This document shows, piece after piece, positions 12,697 through 22,565 of a stretch of 64,000 nt of DNA. Numbering within the stretch: position 1 is the stretch's first letter; every line of letters starts with the position of its first letter. The notes beneath the pieces are model-generated. The model had not been told where the DNA came from and searched no databases. It saw nothing but the letters and a program-made list of their open reading frames with translations. The position numbers and the translations under genes are program-made. The stretch comes from Cryptomeria japonica (Eukaryota > Streptophyta > Pinopsida > Cupressales > Cupressaceae): assembly GCF_030272615.1 (NCBI RefSeq), contig NC_081411.1, positions 153,749,971 to 153,813,970 of the forward strand. Direction: 5' to 3'.

Positions 12697-14019
12697 TTAG
12701 ACAGGCGGGGGTTGAGATGGAGGGAGTGATGAAGGAGAAGGTGGGATTTTGATTAGAGATGATGTAGAAATCTTGATAGGCTTACATAAATCAGATGCAG
12801 AACGACCCATAGATGGAGAAAGTGCTGGACCATATTTCAAGAATGATCTCTGTGAAGGCCTGTCAGGGAAACAGTTATATTTGTCATCCAAGATGTCCCC
12901 TCTGGATGGTAGGGCCATACAATTATTTGCCTCTCCACTAAAGAAATTGTAGGAAACTGTAAAATTCTTCAAATTGGGAAGAGCACATATGCTCTCTGGA
13001 ATCATTCCAGATAGCTTATTGTGACTGATATCCATAATTTCCAAGCTGATCATCCCTCCAATGCTGTCTGGCAGAAAGCCAGCGAGGTTATTGAAGCTCA
13101 TGTCGAATACAGTCAAGTTTCTCAGCTTCCCAATATCAGATGGATTAAAGGATGTCAAACTGTTGTTGGATAGAACGATCTCATTGAGAGTAGGAGCCAT
13201 TTGACCTAAACCATCAGGCAGGCATCCCTGAAGATTATTGTTGGCCAAAACAATAACAGAAACAGGCGAATTTCCAAGGTTAGAAGGAATTTCCAAAGTG
13301 AATTTGTTGTTATTGATAAAGATGGCATCCAGATTCTTCTCAAACAGCTTCTCCGGAAGGCACCCCTCAAACTCATTGAACCTGACGTCCAAATACTTCA
13401 ATTTGGGCATTGAGAGCACAACCATTGGGAATGATCCAGCAAACCTGTTATTGCTGATATCAAATTCAAACATTTCAGTCATATTAATGAAGCTATAAGG
13501 CACAAATCCACAGAAAAAGTTGGAATTGATATGGAATAATGCAATATCTGTGAGAAGCCCAAGCTCCACTGGTAGATACCCTGCAATCTGTGCATGGTTC
13601 AGATCAATGCCTGCCACAACAATAATGTTTGGATCATCCAATGCAGGGGAACAAAACACACGAGTGTAATTACAGACATCAGCACCAAACCAGTTGCCCG
13701 TTATGTTCAGTGGGTCTGAATTGATTGCCTTTTTCCATGCCTGAAGAGCAATGTAGGCATTTTTAAGCCTTGGATTTGAGAAATTCAAGTAGGGATCAAC
13801 AACCACTTTTTCTCCTCTGTCCCCATATCCATTCTCGTAGTTCATCGACTGCCTGTGACTAATGTACTTGACATCTGCATCGGACAGCCATTTCCTAGAC
13901 TCTGCAAAATCACATTGTGCTGAAAGTGCAATAAAAAATCCAAGCAGGATAGTGAAACCCACTTCCTGCATTCTAAGATCTGCATAATTTCCTCTGTTGC
14001 TGCTCATGTTAATTATCAC
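12697..14019 (-). CDS. Leucine-rich repeat extensin-like (LRX) protein, LRR portion
   Basis: A 440-residue single-exon frame with strong LRX family features. Residues 17-37 (from MQEVGFTILLGFF) form a secretory signal peptide. Residues about 85-125 match the LRX N-terminal block (NPRLKNAYIALQAWKKAI, NITGNWFGADVCNY). About 130-370 carry ten or so extracellular LRRs (GIDLNHAQIAGYLP, FNEFEGCLP, NNNLQGCLP, DISHNKLSGMIP). A Cys-rich hinge and short Pro tail (PPSPSSLPPSQPPPV) end the frame. In the family, the LRR domain binds RALF peptides and the extensin tail fixes the protein in the wall, acting with FERONIA-type kinases in wall-integrity signalling. The first ATG is at 14019, but Met17 (13971) gives a more typical signal peptide start. 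The frame ends in TAA just where the extensin domain should begin, so the gene is either truncated or a recent pseudogene. Confidence 0.88.
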   Translation of the reverse strand: MIINMSSNRGNYADLRMQEVGFTILLGFFIALSAQCDFAESRKWLSDADVKYISHRQSMNYENGYGDRGEKVVVDPYLNFSNPRLKNAYIALQAWKKAINSDPLNITGNWFGADVCNYTRVFCSPALDDPNIIVVAGIDLNHAQIAGYLPVELGLLTDIALFHINSNFFCGFVPYSFINMTEMFEFDISNNRFAGSFPMVVLSMPKLKYLDVRFNEFEGCLPEKLFEKNLDAIFINNNKFTLEIPSNLGNSPVSVIVLANNNLQGCLPDGLGQMAPTLNEIVLSNNSLTSFNPSDIGKLRNLTVFDMSFNNLAGFLPDSIGGMISLEIMDISHNKLSGMIPESICALPNLKNFTVSYNFFSGEANNCMALPSRGDILDDKYNCFPDRPSQRSFLKYGPALSPSMGRSASDLCKPIKISTSSLIKIPPSPSSLPPSQPPPV

Positions 14020-14899
14020 TTTGGGAAGAAAGGACCTAAAAACCTAAGTGGGTATGAGTAATTGCGCAAGCCTAAAACTTATAGAGATACAGAGCCGACT
14101 AGGACTATCTCAAAATGAACAAGTTAGGAATCGACCTCTACAAATGTTTTGTTTCCATTCTGATCCAAAAAATGAATGCCAACAGGTATCTCTAGAAGCT
14201 TTCCTTGACATGTGCAACAATGGAACAAACGGTAAGATTGAATGTGTAACTGAAAGAAAATTGCCGTTATTTGTTTAGATACAGAAAATAAACAAAAAAA
14301 GCATCAAAATATCTGAGACAAATTGGAACCTGAATCAGTTTTTAACAACATTGAAAAGAAAAACCAAAAGTTGCGAAAAAAATGGTTTCAAGATAAACAA
14401 ACTGAATGCATGTGAAGAACGAATTGGTAATAAAATTCTATCACTTAGAAGCAAACAAGTTAGCGAATCTGTGAGAGAGTAAGAAGATTTTGAGTTGATA
14501 CGAATGACAGATAATGTTGTACTGGTTGCAATCACCTTGCAACATCAAAATTTGAGCCATAGTCTGTATTTTGAGCTTACAACTTTATTGCTTTTACCCA
14601 ACCCCCCAAAACAAAACTCTGCATAACGTTACTTAGTTTGATTTGCTTATTGATTAATTGATATTTAAAATTATGTTATACTCTGGATTACAATTAAGTA
14701 ATAAATATGATTAAATGTGCATCTTGAATGCTGGATAGATAATAAGTGTTCGACTTCTTTTTTTATTTTATGCGAATAAAAATGTAAAAAAATCTCCATT
14801 TTTTAGGAAAATTTAACATCTCTATATAAATATTATAATGTTACTACATATATACTTATTCTTATAGAATGTCTTAATATAACTACATAAAAATAAGTG
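14020..14899. other. LRX upstream region
   Basis: AT-rich DNA between the LRX start and the Tat element. On the minus strand a TATA-like CTCTATAAG lies near 14078-14086, about 110 bp upstream of Met17. That would suit a core promoter with a short leader. No other feature is supportable, and the promoter call rests on this motif and its position alone. Confidence 0.3.
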
Positions 14900-14904
14900 A
14901 CTCT

Positions 14905-15686
14905 TGTATATGGTGAAAATGGATAACAATAATAACGATATTGAAAGGCTAAATGAATTCAACCACAAAACCCTAGCCTAACAACAACAAAGATCCACCA
15001 TAACATATGAAGATTACCTAAGACAATGCAAATCAAATGAAATCACAAAGATTATACCATCACATGTCCAATAGGGTTTGGATCTCCATTCTTCTTATCT
15101 CCATTGATCTTGCTTGATATATTTGCTCTCAGATTTTATGTGCACAAGAGCTCAACAAAGAACGGAATGTGGTTGCTAGTAGGATCGTAGTGTAGTCAAG
15201 TGCATAAAAGATGATTAGAATGCATAGAACGATTAGGGTTTGATAATGAAGGAATCATCTCCTTATATAGAAGACACTATATGAAATGGAGAGATAAGAT
15301 TGAGAGGTGTAAAAGGAGGTCGGCTATGATTAGAGGGTAGGTAAAAGAAATAATAAAATAATGGAAGGGGTAGGTAGGATAGGAATTAAGAGATGAATGA
15401 CATGTGTCATGGGTAGAAAAGGCTAATAAATTAATTAAATAAATAAAGATTTATTTAATTAATAGAGGAAGTGGGATAATTAAATAAATAAAATATTTAT
15501 TTAATTAAGGAAAATGATAATTTAAATAAATAAATGTATTTATTTAAATGAGAAATAAGGCTAAAAGAGGATAAATGAATTAATTAATTAAATAAAGATT
15601 TATTTAATTAATAGAAGAATTAAGCTTAGATAATTAAATAAATAAAATATTTATTTAATTAGACTGGACAATTTTGGGTGTCTACA
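14905..15686 (-). repeat. 3' LTR of minus-strand Tat element
   Basis: 782 bp, paired with 24230-25011. The minus-strand TATA box CTATATAAGG is at 15261-15270. Its U3 start (15423-15662) is a run of AT-rich palindromes of the type AATTAAATAAATAAA/TTTATTTAATT. The 5' flank of the target duplication is ACTCT at 14900-14904. Confidence 0.93.
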
Positions 15687-15705
15687 TTTTGCCCCTCTTT
15701 GAGAC
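15687..15705 (-). promoter_or_regulatory. Polypurine tract of minus-strand Tat element
   Basis: Immediately inside the 3' LTR the minus strand reads CAAAGAGGGGCAAAA, a typical Ty3 polypurine primer for plus-strand DNA synthesis. Confidence 0.85.
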
Positions 15706-16023
15706 AATGCGGCTTGTCGCGTTGTTTCAAAGAAGATAAGATGAACTGATACAAAGTTGCCCCAAGATAGGAATGATATACCCCCTCGAGAGATTGGATG
15801 AAAATGTCTGAAAAGATTGCAGACAATCTCTCGATAAGAAAGAGAGGCTAGAATGGACTGACCGGATAAAGTGACAGAGTCACGGGATAATGAAGACTGA
15901 CTTGGGAAACGAGGGCTAGGGCAGTCTATAAGATAGACCACAAGGGAAATACATCCTCATTGTCATCTACACATCCAAGAGATCAAAGTGCAGAGCGAGA
16001 TAGAGCAGCAGCAGTTAGCAGCG

Positions 16024-17098
16024 ATGGCAATGGCTCATAGATTCGACCGCGTTCGCCGATTCAAGAGGCCAGCAGAGGCAGGAGAGCCAGTAAGTACCAC
16101 AAAACCTCCTTGTACTTTGATGCATTTATTGTTGTCATTAATGCATCTTAGGTAGTGCAATAAATACGTGTTTATGTCTTCTAGGCTGAATCAGCAGTTC
16201 TGTGATGAACATATGTTGTCGATTGGATAAGCTATTGAGAGGATACACTCAAGTAGGTCCTCTAGGGAAGACTAGAATAGCAGATAGGGCTAGGATTGAC
16301 AATTCTGTGATAGAACATACGGTGCCAATTAGGAAACTACTCAAGAGGATACACTCAAGCAAAGGCCCTAGGATAGGATAGATCAAGGCACTTTGTGATG
16401 AATAGGGAGTACCAAGACAAAATACTTTGTGATGAACAGGGAGTACTAAAAAAAAGAGCAGCACTTTGTGATGAACAGTGAGTGCAAATGTGAGCAGCAC
16501 TTTGTGATGAACAGGGAGTGCCAAACACGTAGTACTTTGTGATGAACAGACAGTAACACTAGGATAGAAGCAACACTTTGTGATGAACAGTGAGTGTCAC
16601 TACGACTGAGATGATTGATTTGTGTGACTGCAAGAGTATTTGCCTATGCTAGAGTCACGGGAGAGATTCCCATCGACTCAGAGGTTACGACCTGAGTTGA
16701 CAGCCGAGGACTGAGCTGCGATTGAGGCTATGGGATTGAGACATATTATGTATGTGCCTGAGTTTCGGGCGAACATGGGACTGCTAACTGCACTGGCGGA
16801 GAGGTGGCACTCTGAGACTTGCACTTTTCATTTGTCGGTGGGGGAGATGATAGTCACCCTGGAGGATGTATACAGGATTATGCGGATACCGATTGATGGG
16901 GAGCTAATACCCTATGATCAAGATGGAGACAGGGAGGCATTGAGACGAGTGTTTCAGGATCCAGGACTGGAGATGAGGGCTGGACACGTGGCATGGGACA
17001 CGATGACACAGATAGGATTAGCACTACCAGTAGTATTGGTAGGAGTGATCAGTGGGTTCCTCTGTATCAATTTTGTACCATTTTGTATGATGATGTAG
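16024..17098 (+). pseudogene. Antisense plant mobile domain (PMD/MAIN-like) gene remnant
   Basis: This lies on the plus strand, antisense to the retroelement, between pol and the 3' LTR. A likely first exon starts at ATG 16024 (MAMAHRFDRVRRF) and meets a good splice donor CA/GTAAGTA at 16090. After a repeat-filled stretch, the second part runs to 17098 and contains the PMD signature LLTALAERWHSETCTFHL, then TLEDVYRIMRIPIDGE. An in-frame TGA sits shortly before the ATG at 16730. The frame ends early at 17098, within the region aligning with the longer PMD copy at 58.6-60.6 kb. Host PMD proteins (MAIN, MAIL1) act in nuclear silencing, and PMD genes are known inside plant transposons. The role here is unknown and the copy is probably dead. 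Confidence 0.7.
16388..16597. repeat. Six-unit hairpin array, about 36-bp period
   Basis: Six copies of ACTTTGTGATGAACAG (first copy GAATAG) begin near 16388, 16423, 16461, 16497, 16533 and 16573. Most are bounded by short inverted arms: GCACT/AGTGC in units 3 and 4, ACACT/AGTGT in unit 6, TACT/AGTA in units 2 and 5. Unit 1 has one mismatch. The arms change in a paired manner, as expected for a selected hairpin. A small inner stem TGT/ACA closes a 5-nt loop. The array lies in the apparent intron of the antisense PMD gene. Confidence 0.75.
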
Positions 17099-18821
17099 AC
17101 ACCTGCGGGTGATTTTGTAGCCATATGTATTTTGACATCATTGCATCATGACACTTTATATATATATATATATGAGATGATTCATCTTTGCGGCAGCTAT
17201 ATGCATGTGTACCTATGTGATGAGATGTGCTTATGTGATGCTTATGATATGGATGCAAATATGTATATGATGCAATGCAATATTTTTTTTTTTTGTTCTT
17301 TTATGTTTTATATGTGTATGCATGATGCAAATGTGAATGTATGTAATGCAGATGAATATGATAATGCAAATGTAAATTGTGCTAACAGGTGTTGTGTGCA
17401 GGATGTGATGTAGTTGTGATATCTATATGTATGTATGAAATGCTTATATGCGGTAATGCAGGTGCAACTATATGAAATGCAAATGTTTTTGGTGTGTCAT
17501 TATACTCAGTCATGTGATAGCAGGCTACGCGGACTCGAGAAGGACGATGGAAGTCAATCAAGAAAGGAGGATGGAAGATAGAAGATATGGAAGTGAAAGA
17601 GCTTCTTGTGCGTTATCATCATCGAGCTTTATTATGACAAGTAGGTTATGACAATCGAGGCATATGTTCGACCCAAAAAGTCATTGTACCTGTTTGCATG
17701 GAGATAAGACAGTCACAAACAAGGAATGCCCCAGTTCACACTAGACTCTCAGTGTCCTCATATCCTTGGACAATTCATAGCATTACTAAGAGACAATCCA
17801 CAGACAGCAAATACAAATAGGCGATGATACCCCATCCTCACCTTTCTAGTCAAAGACATCCTGGAGATAGAATCTCTAGTCAGAGACATCTTGGAAAAGC
17901 TAAAAGACATGTCACCAAAAAAGATGAAATCAAAAGAAAACCAAGACTCGACACCAACATCCACTGTAGCCCTCAAGTTTAGTGTCTCTTGTCACTTGTA
18001 TAAGTTTTATTTGATTGTGGTCACAATGTTTACTTTCACAAAATGGATAGATAGCATTGAACCATAATGTTGCCTGAGTCTGTTGAAAGATTTGATTTGT
18101 TGAAGCCCATTGTTGCTGCTGTGTCTCATCTGAAACTGACTGAATCCATGAAACTGATACTTTATTGCGGAGAAGATGAAACTTTATTGCGGATCTGTGA
18201 TGCAAATGTTGCTTTATTGCGGATCATGCGCGGATAGACTAAAGGAAGCTGGAAGAAACTGTACTCCTCGAAACATGTGATGTTCTTAGTTCCACACCCA
18301 TCACTAGATGTAGGATTTGCCTTAGCCACAGATAAGATCTGATTTATTATGGATGGAAAGGGATGAAAAGGGAGGTTTATTATGAATGGCTAACCAATCT
18401 TGGGTAGATCAATAACAAGCCATGATGGGAATGGGTAAGTTTATTATGGATGGATAGGTTGTGAGTGTGTGCAAAGTGAAGTGAAAGAGAATCCTGAAGG
18501 AGGGAGGAGCAATGTCTCTACGCATGGCGTTGGTGACCCAGTTTTCACCATGGTACTTGCCCAGGGAGCCACCGAAGTGGTTTTCACCATTGGACGAAAT
18601 TATTTCTCTTTACTTTTTTGATTTTTCAATGTTTTTTGTGTCACAAGGCGCCTGTTTGCCAGGTTTTCACCAAGTAACGATTTTTTTTGTTTTATAATTT
18701 TTTTGTTGTATTTTTTAAATTTTTGAATTTTTTTGTATTTTTTGAATTAGGATACTCTGAAGGGCTATGTGTAAAACCTGCGAAGATGCATGTTGTTGAT
18801 AGGATCCTCCAAAGGTTCACC
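17099..18821. other. Non-coding 3' region of minus-strand Tat element
   Basis: No gene is supportable. It holds a TA microsatellite (17157-17174), repeated 'atgcaaatg' and 'ctttattgcgga' words (17240-17500 and 18150-18230), and a post-pol conserved block at 18529-18680. In that block GGTTTTCACCA or close variants occur three times. The same block, on the opposite strand, lies just after pol in the plus Tat element (56120-56200). Confidence 0.55.
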
Positions 18822-20495
18822 TTATGTAGTTGAGAGCTGATATGCCCCAGATCCATATGCTGCTATAATGATGTAAGGACCAAGCCAATTTGGTTTGAAC
18901 TTGCCCTTCTTCTCTCTGTCTTGCTGATTTTTGGGATTTTCTTTGAGAACCAAGTCACCTACCTCAAATGTGTGAGGCTTTACCTTGTGATTGTAGTTGC
19001 ATTGTTCCTTGACTGAATGATGTGTAGCTTGATTGAATGTCTTCCTCGATGAAGGAACTAAGATAGAATTACTAGTGTGTGGACTACACAGGCCCGTATG
19101 CATGTCACCTGAAGAAGTTTGGGCATCCCTGATAACAAAGTCCTTCAAGGAAGCTCTATTAAAGGTCCATGATGTATCACCAGAAGGGAGAGGATGTGTG
19201 GAACAAGTAGATGAGTGATGAAGGCTTATGATTGCGAAAAGAAGTGAAAGTAGGATAGCATGATGGAGACTTAGGATCAACAAGTAATCTTTTTGACTTG
19301 CAATTGTAGAATTTTTGCCCCCAGTTATTTTGATATTAGGGGAGATCAACTCTTGCTCTTTTTCTTTCATTGGATTTTTATCCTTGACCTTGATTTTTGT
19401 AGAGTCCAATAGCTTTTGATTTTGATTTGGACTAAAGGACTTTTCTTTATTATTGACTATTAGATTTTTCTTTTCAAAGCTTGATTTTTGATCCCCAATG
19501 AGTAAGGGCTTTTCTAATTCTTGTTGATCCAAGTCTGGAAGTGGAGTGGAAATGGAATGAGTAGATGATATGGTAAGGCTATGTGAGTTATCAAGAGGGC
19601 TAGCGATATGCTCAATAGATTCTTCGCTGGAACCACTCTTAGGACTATTGATATCAAGAGTTGCTTGCACCACTGGAGGAGATTTGCATTCAGACTCAGT
19701 AGCCACAACACTAGGTGGTTCACACCCAATTCCTTGTAAATTGTTTATAGATTGTTCTTGTCGACTGAATGTCTTAGGAGATAGTGGGAGTTGGTCAACA
19801 TGAAATATATACTCAACACATCGTAGGTCTTTAACCTTGAATTTTTCTTTGAGCTCTGTTTGTTTTGATGTAGAAGCTTTCAATGATTCTGGATCCACAT
19901 ATGCTGAAGATGGAATAGCTTCTCGATTAGCTAGGATTGTTATTTCTGATCTAGGTCGCAGATTGTTGCAATATATGAATGGATTTGGGTCAGCATTAAC
20001 TGTTATTTCAACTCCATTGTGAGGAAACTTAATGCATTGGTGATATGTAGACGGGACTGCCCTCATTTCATGAATCCAAGGACGTCCTAGCAATATGTTG
20101 TAGGTGAGATCCAGATCAAGTACTTGAAAAACCACATCCTTTGTAACTGGCCCAACTCTAAGAGGTAAGGTGACTGTACCCTTGGATGAACGCTCTTCAT
20201 CATCATATGCCTTGATGGTAATTTTGTTTGTAGAATTCACAACTTTATCTGAATATCCCAATTGTTTAATAGTGCTCAATGTACAAATGTTTAGACCTGC
20301 TCCTCCATCTATCAGGACTCGTTTGATTCTATGTTTGTGTATGAAGGCTTCAATGTGTAATGGTGCATTATGTGGCTGACTTACGGAGGCATCATCGGCT
20401 TCTGTGAATGTAAGGGAGTGTGGAATGGAAAGGTATCCCACCATGGCTTGAAACTGGTCCACGTTCAGATCAGTAGGAACGGTAGTGTCTCTCAA
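18822..20495 (-). CDS. Tat protease fused in frame to integrase C-terminus (pol core deleted)
   Basis: A 557-residue frame. Residues 45-150 are the retropepsin-like aspartic protease: RVLIDGGAGLNI with catalytic Asp63, then NILLGRPWIHEM. This corresponds to residues 300-405 of the plus element's gag-protease frame. A low-complexity Ser/Pro/Lys-rich linker follows. The last 70 or so residues are the integrase C-terminal domain (FEVGDLVLKENP, GKFKPNWLGPY, GSGAYQL). RT, both RNase H domains and the integrase catalytic core, over 1000 residues in the related element, are absent, yet the frame is open across the join. The ATG at 20495 is only the first Met after a stop that separates it from gag. 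Ancestrally it would be part of a gag-protease polyprotein. Whether the fusion is translated is unknown. Confidence 0.8.
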   Translation of the reverse strand: MRDTTVPTDLNVDQFQAMVGYLSIPHSLTFTEADDASVSQPHNAPLHIEAFIHKHRIKRVLIDGGAGLNICTLSTIKQLGYSDKVVNSTNKITIKAYDDEERSSKGTVTLPLRVGPVTKDVVFQVLDLDLTYNILLGRPWIHEMRAVPSTYHQCIKFPHNGVEITVNADPNPFIYCNNLRPRSEITILANREAIPSSAYVDPESLKASTSKQTELKEKFKVKDLRCVEYIFHVDQLPLSPKTFSRQEQSINNLQGIGCEPPSVVATESECKSPPVVQATLDINSPKSGSSEESIEHIASPLDNSHSLTISSTHSISTPLPDLDQQELEKPLLIGDQKSSFEKKNLIVNNKEKSFSPNQNQKLLDSTKIKVKDKNPMKEKEQELISPNIKITGGKNSTIASQKDYLLILSLHHAILLSLLFAIISLHHSSTCSTHPLPSGDTSWTFNRASLKDFVIRDAQTSSGDMHTGLCSPHTSNSILVPSSRKTFNQATHHSVKEQCNYNHKVKPHTFEVGDLVLKENPKNQQDREKKGKFKPNWLGPYIIIAAYGSGAYQLSTT

Positions 20496-20576
20496 GATTT
20501 TGTCAAGAATGGCTTTATGTGTGGGGGATATGCGTAAGAGCTCAAGGATGGAGATAAGCGCAGGTGTCTTCCCTAA

Positions 20577-21152
20577 CTATTCTACAAGGTCGTACTCAGG
20601 CTTAGTTGATGAAGAAGTGGTTTTTTTAGCTAGAGCACCTTGCAAAATGATTTTACCTCGACGGGTTGTAACATGACATTCAGAGGTAGGTTCGGAAGAA
20701 GATCCAATGCCTTTTAAGACAATCTTGCGTCTCTGGGTAGAATTCTCAGGGTTTTTGTCCTTGATGATAATGGTAGAGACATAATTGTCCATCGAGATGT
20801 GATTGATAGTTGAATCATAGTTGTAGGATGCTCTGGTATAGTTGGTTTGATCATCTGTGACTTTAGCTTTTCCTTTGTCATGTTTTGGGAATGGTTCCTT
20901 AAACATCTCATGTTCTTGATTGGATGAGTGCCCTTCAATCTCAATGTCACCCCTATCAATGAGATCTTGTATGATGTTTTTCAGTCGATGACAATTTCCT
21001 GTCATATGACCCTTGCTCTTATGAAATTCACAATACTCATCATCCTTCCACCAATTTGGTTTAACCTTTGGTTCATATGGAGGAAAATCTGGAATTGTGA
21101 TTACTTTGTTTGCCACTAGCTTCTTAAAAACTGACTCAAGTGGTTCTCCCAA
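20577..21152 (-). pseudogene. Tat gag C-terminal part with zinc-binding motif
   Basis: 191 residues with the Tat-type zinc site near residue 42: C-E-F-H, then GHMTGNC, followed by HRLKNIIQDLIDRGDIEIEG. This spacing (C-x2-H-x4-H-x4-C) matches the plus element's copy at about 50090. It binds nucleic acid as part of the nucleocapsid. A TAG separates it from the protease frame, and stops separate it from the upstream gag, so the polyprotein is broken. Confidence 0.8.
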
Positions 21153-21239
21153 TGGAGTGTACTTCCTTCATGATCTAGAAGTTGTTTGAGTATTCACTTG
21201 ATAGTTTGTAGAACTTGATCTAGAAAAAATGATTTTTGG

Positions 21240-21776
21240 TCATATTGTATTGGCATCAACCACACCATCATTGACTGTGTTCTTGTTTTTATTCCAAAAT
21301 CTTGGCTTGTCTTTTCCTTTAAAGTCATCTTTGTTTTCCTTGAATATCTTAATGACTCCTTGTTCAATTAGGACCTTTTCTATCGCTAAGCCTTTTTCAA
21401 TAACGTCCTTGAAGGTGGACAAACAAGCTTTCCTTAGATCATAGCCAATGTCTTTGTTAACATTTTGTGTGAACATCTCTACCATTTGTTTTTGTGGAAT
21501 TTCACAAGAGCATCTGCTAGCTAGATTTCTCCATCTTTGTAAGAATGATGCAAAAGATTCTCCCTCTTTTTGCTTGGTGTTGCATAAAGTAGTGACTGAT
21601 ATGTCTGTCTCTATGTTGTAGGAGAAATGTTGAATAAATGCCTCTGCTAAGTCACCCCATGACTTAATACCAGGTGGAAGTTGGGAGAACCATTCCATAG
21701 CTTGATCACCTAGGCTTTGTGGGAATAATCTCATCAAATATGTCTCTTCTGCTGCTACCTCAATGCAAGCTGTGAA
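21240..21776 (-). pseudogene. Tat gag capsid-like middle part
   Basis: Residues such as LMRLFPQSLGDQAMEWFSQL and LCNTKQKEGESFASFLQRW are the retrotransposon gag (capsid) core shared with the plus element at 49300-49560. It ends near FWNKNKNTVNDGVVDA, the spot where the plus element has a frameshift. A TAG just upstream (about 21777-21779) separates it from the gag N-terminus. Confidence 0.82.
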
Positions 21777-21779
21777 AAA

Positions 21780-22565
21780 CTATCTTATGTGTGCCTTAGG
21801 ATCCCCTTTTCCTCTATACTTATCAAACTTAGGTGTCACAAAGTGTGTAGGAAATGGAGGCATTGGAATGCTCTTGTCAAATGGATAAGGACATATGTCT
21901 CTCATTGTGTATGTTGGCTTTGGTGTATTTATGTCCTCCATTTTCTTTTGTAAGTCCTTAATTTGTTGTTCCAAATTGCTCTTAGGTGGAGATTGACTTC
22001 TTGGACCATACCCCATGCTTGAGGCACCAATTGGAGGAGGAGCATGTTGCATATATGGATGATATTGAGCATACACATGTTCATATGGAGGAGGTCTATA
22101 GTGATGCTGTGTATATGGACCACTTGGTATAGATTCATGTTGAGGAATGAAATATCTATTTTGTCCATGTATACCATACTCTACAGGCATGTCATGTTCT
22201 AATGTGTTGCCCCCAAATTTGACATGGGGTTTCCTTGTGTCCAAATTTTGAGCATGCCTTTGAATATCCAATTGCTTTGGTGGTTGATCCTTAGCATTGG
22301 TATGCGATTGAGCATATCTGTCTGCATAAGACTTCCATAATGGCCTGCGAAGGTGAGTATCATATGCTTGACCATGTGTATGTGGGACCTCTGGTTTTTG
22401 AAACAAAGATGATGGTGATTCAGGTACCATATGTGGTCCTCTATTGCCTCCACTATTAGGTCTCCTTTGATCCATGTTGGAGTGAGGTTGTTGCAAAGGT
22501 CGATTTTCCATTATTTGAGACGTGGCTCTGTTCAACACAGACGCACTTCTGAGATTTTTTTGCAA
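21780..22565 (-). pseudogene. Tat gag N-terminal part
   Basis: 261 residues, opening with a low-complexity Gln/Pro/His-rich segment, followed by the well conserved CPYPFDKSIPMPPFPTHF and PKFDKYRGKGDPKAHIR, the entry to the Tat gag core. The first ATG at 22565 is the likely gag start. It ends in a TAG where the plus element has Glu. This is the structural particle protein of the element. Confidence 0.8.

Noticed and set aside
15423-15662. MITEs or miRNA precursors
   Set aside because: The palindromes are integral to the LTR in both copies and lack target duplications of their own; fold and small-RNA data would be needed.
16388-16597. CRISPR-like array
   Set aside because: Plant nuclear context, short variable units with paired arms, no spacers of uniform length and no cas genes.
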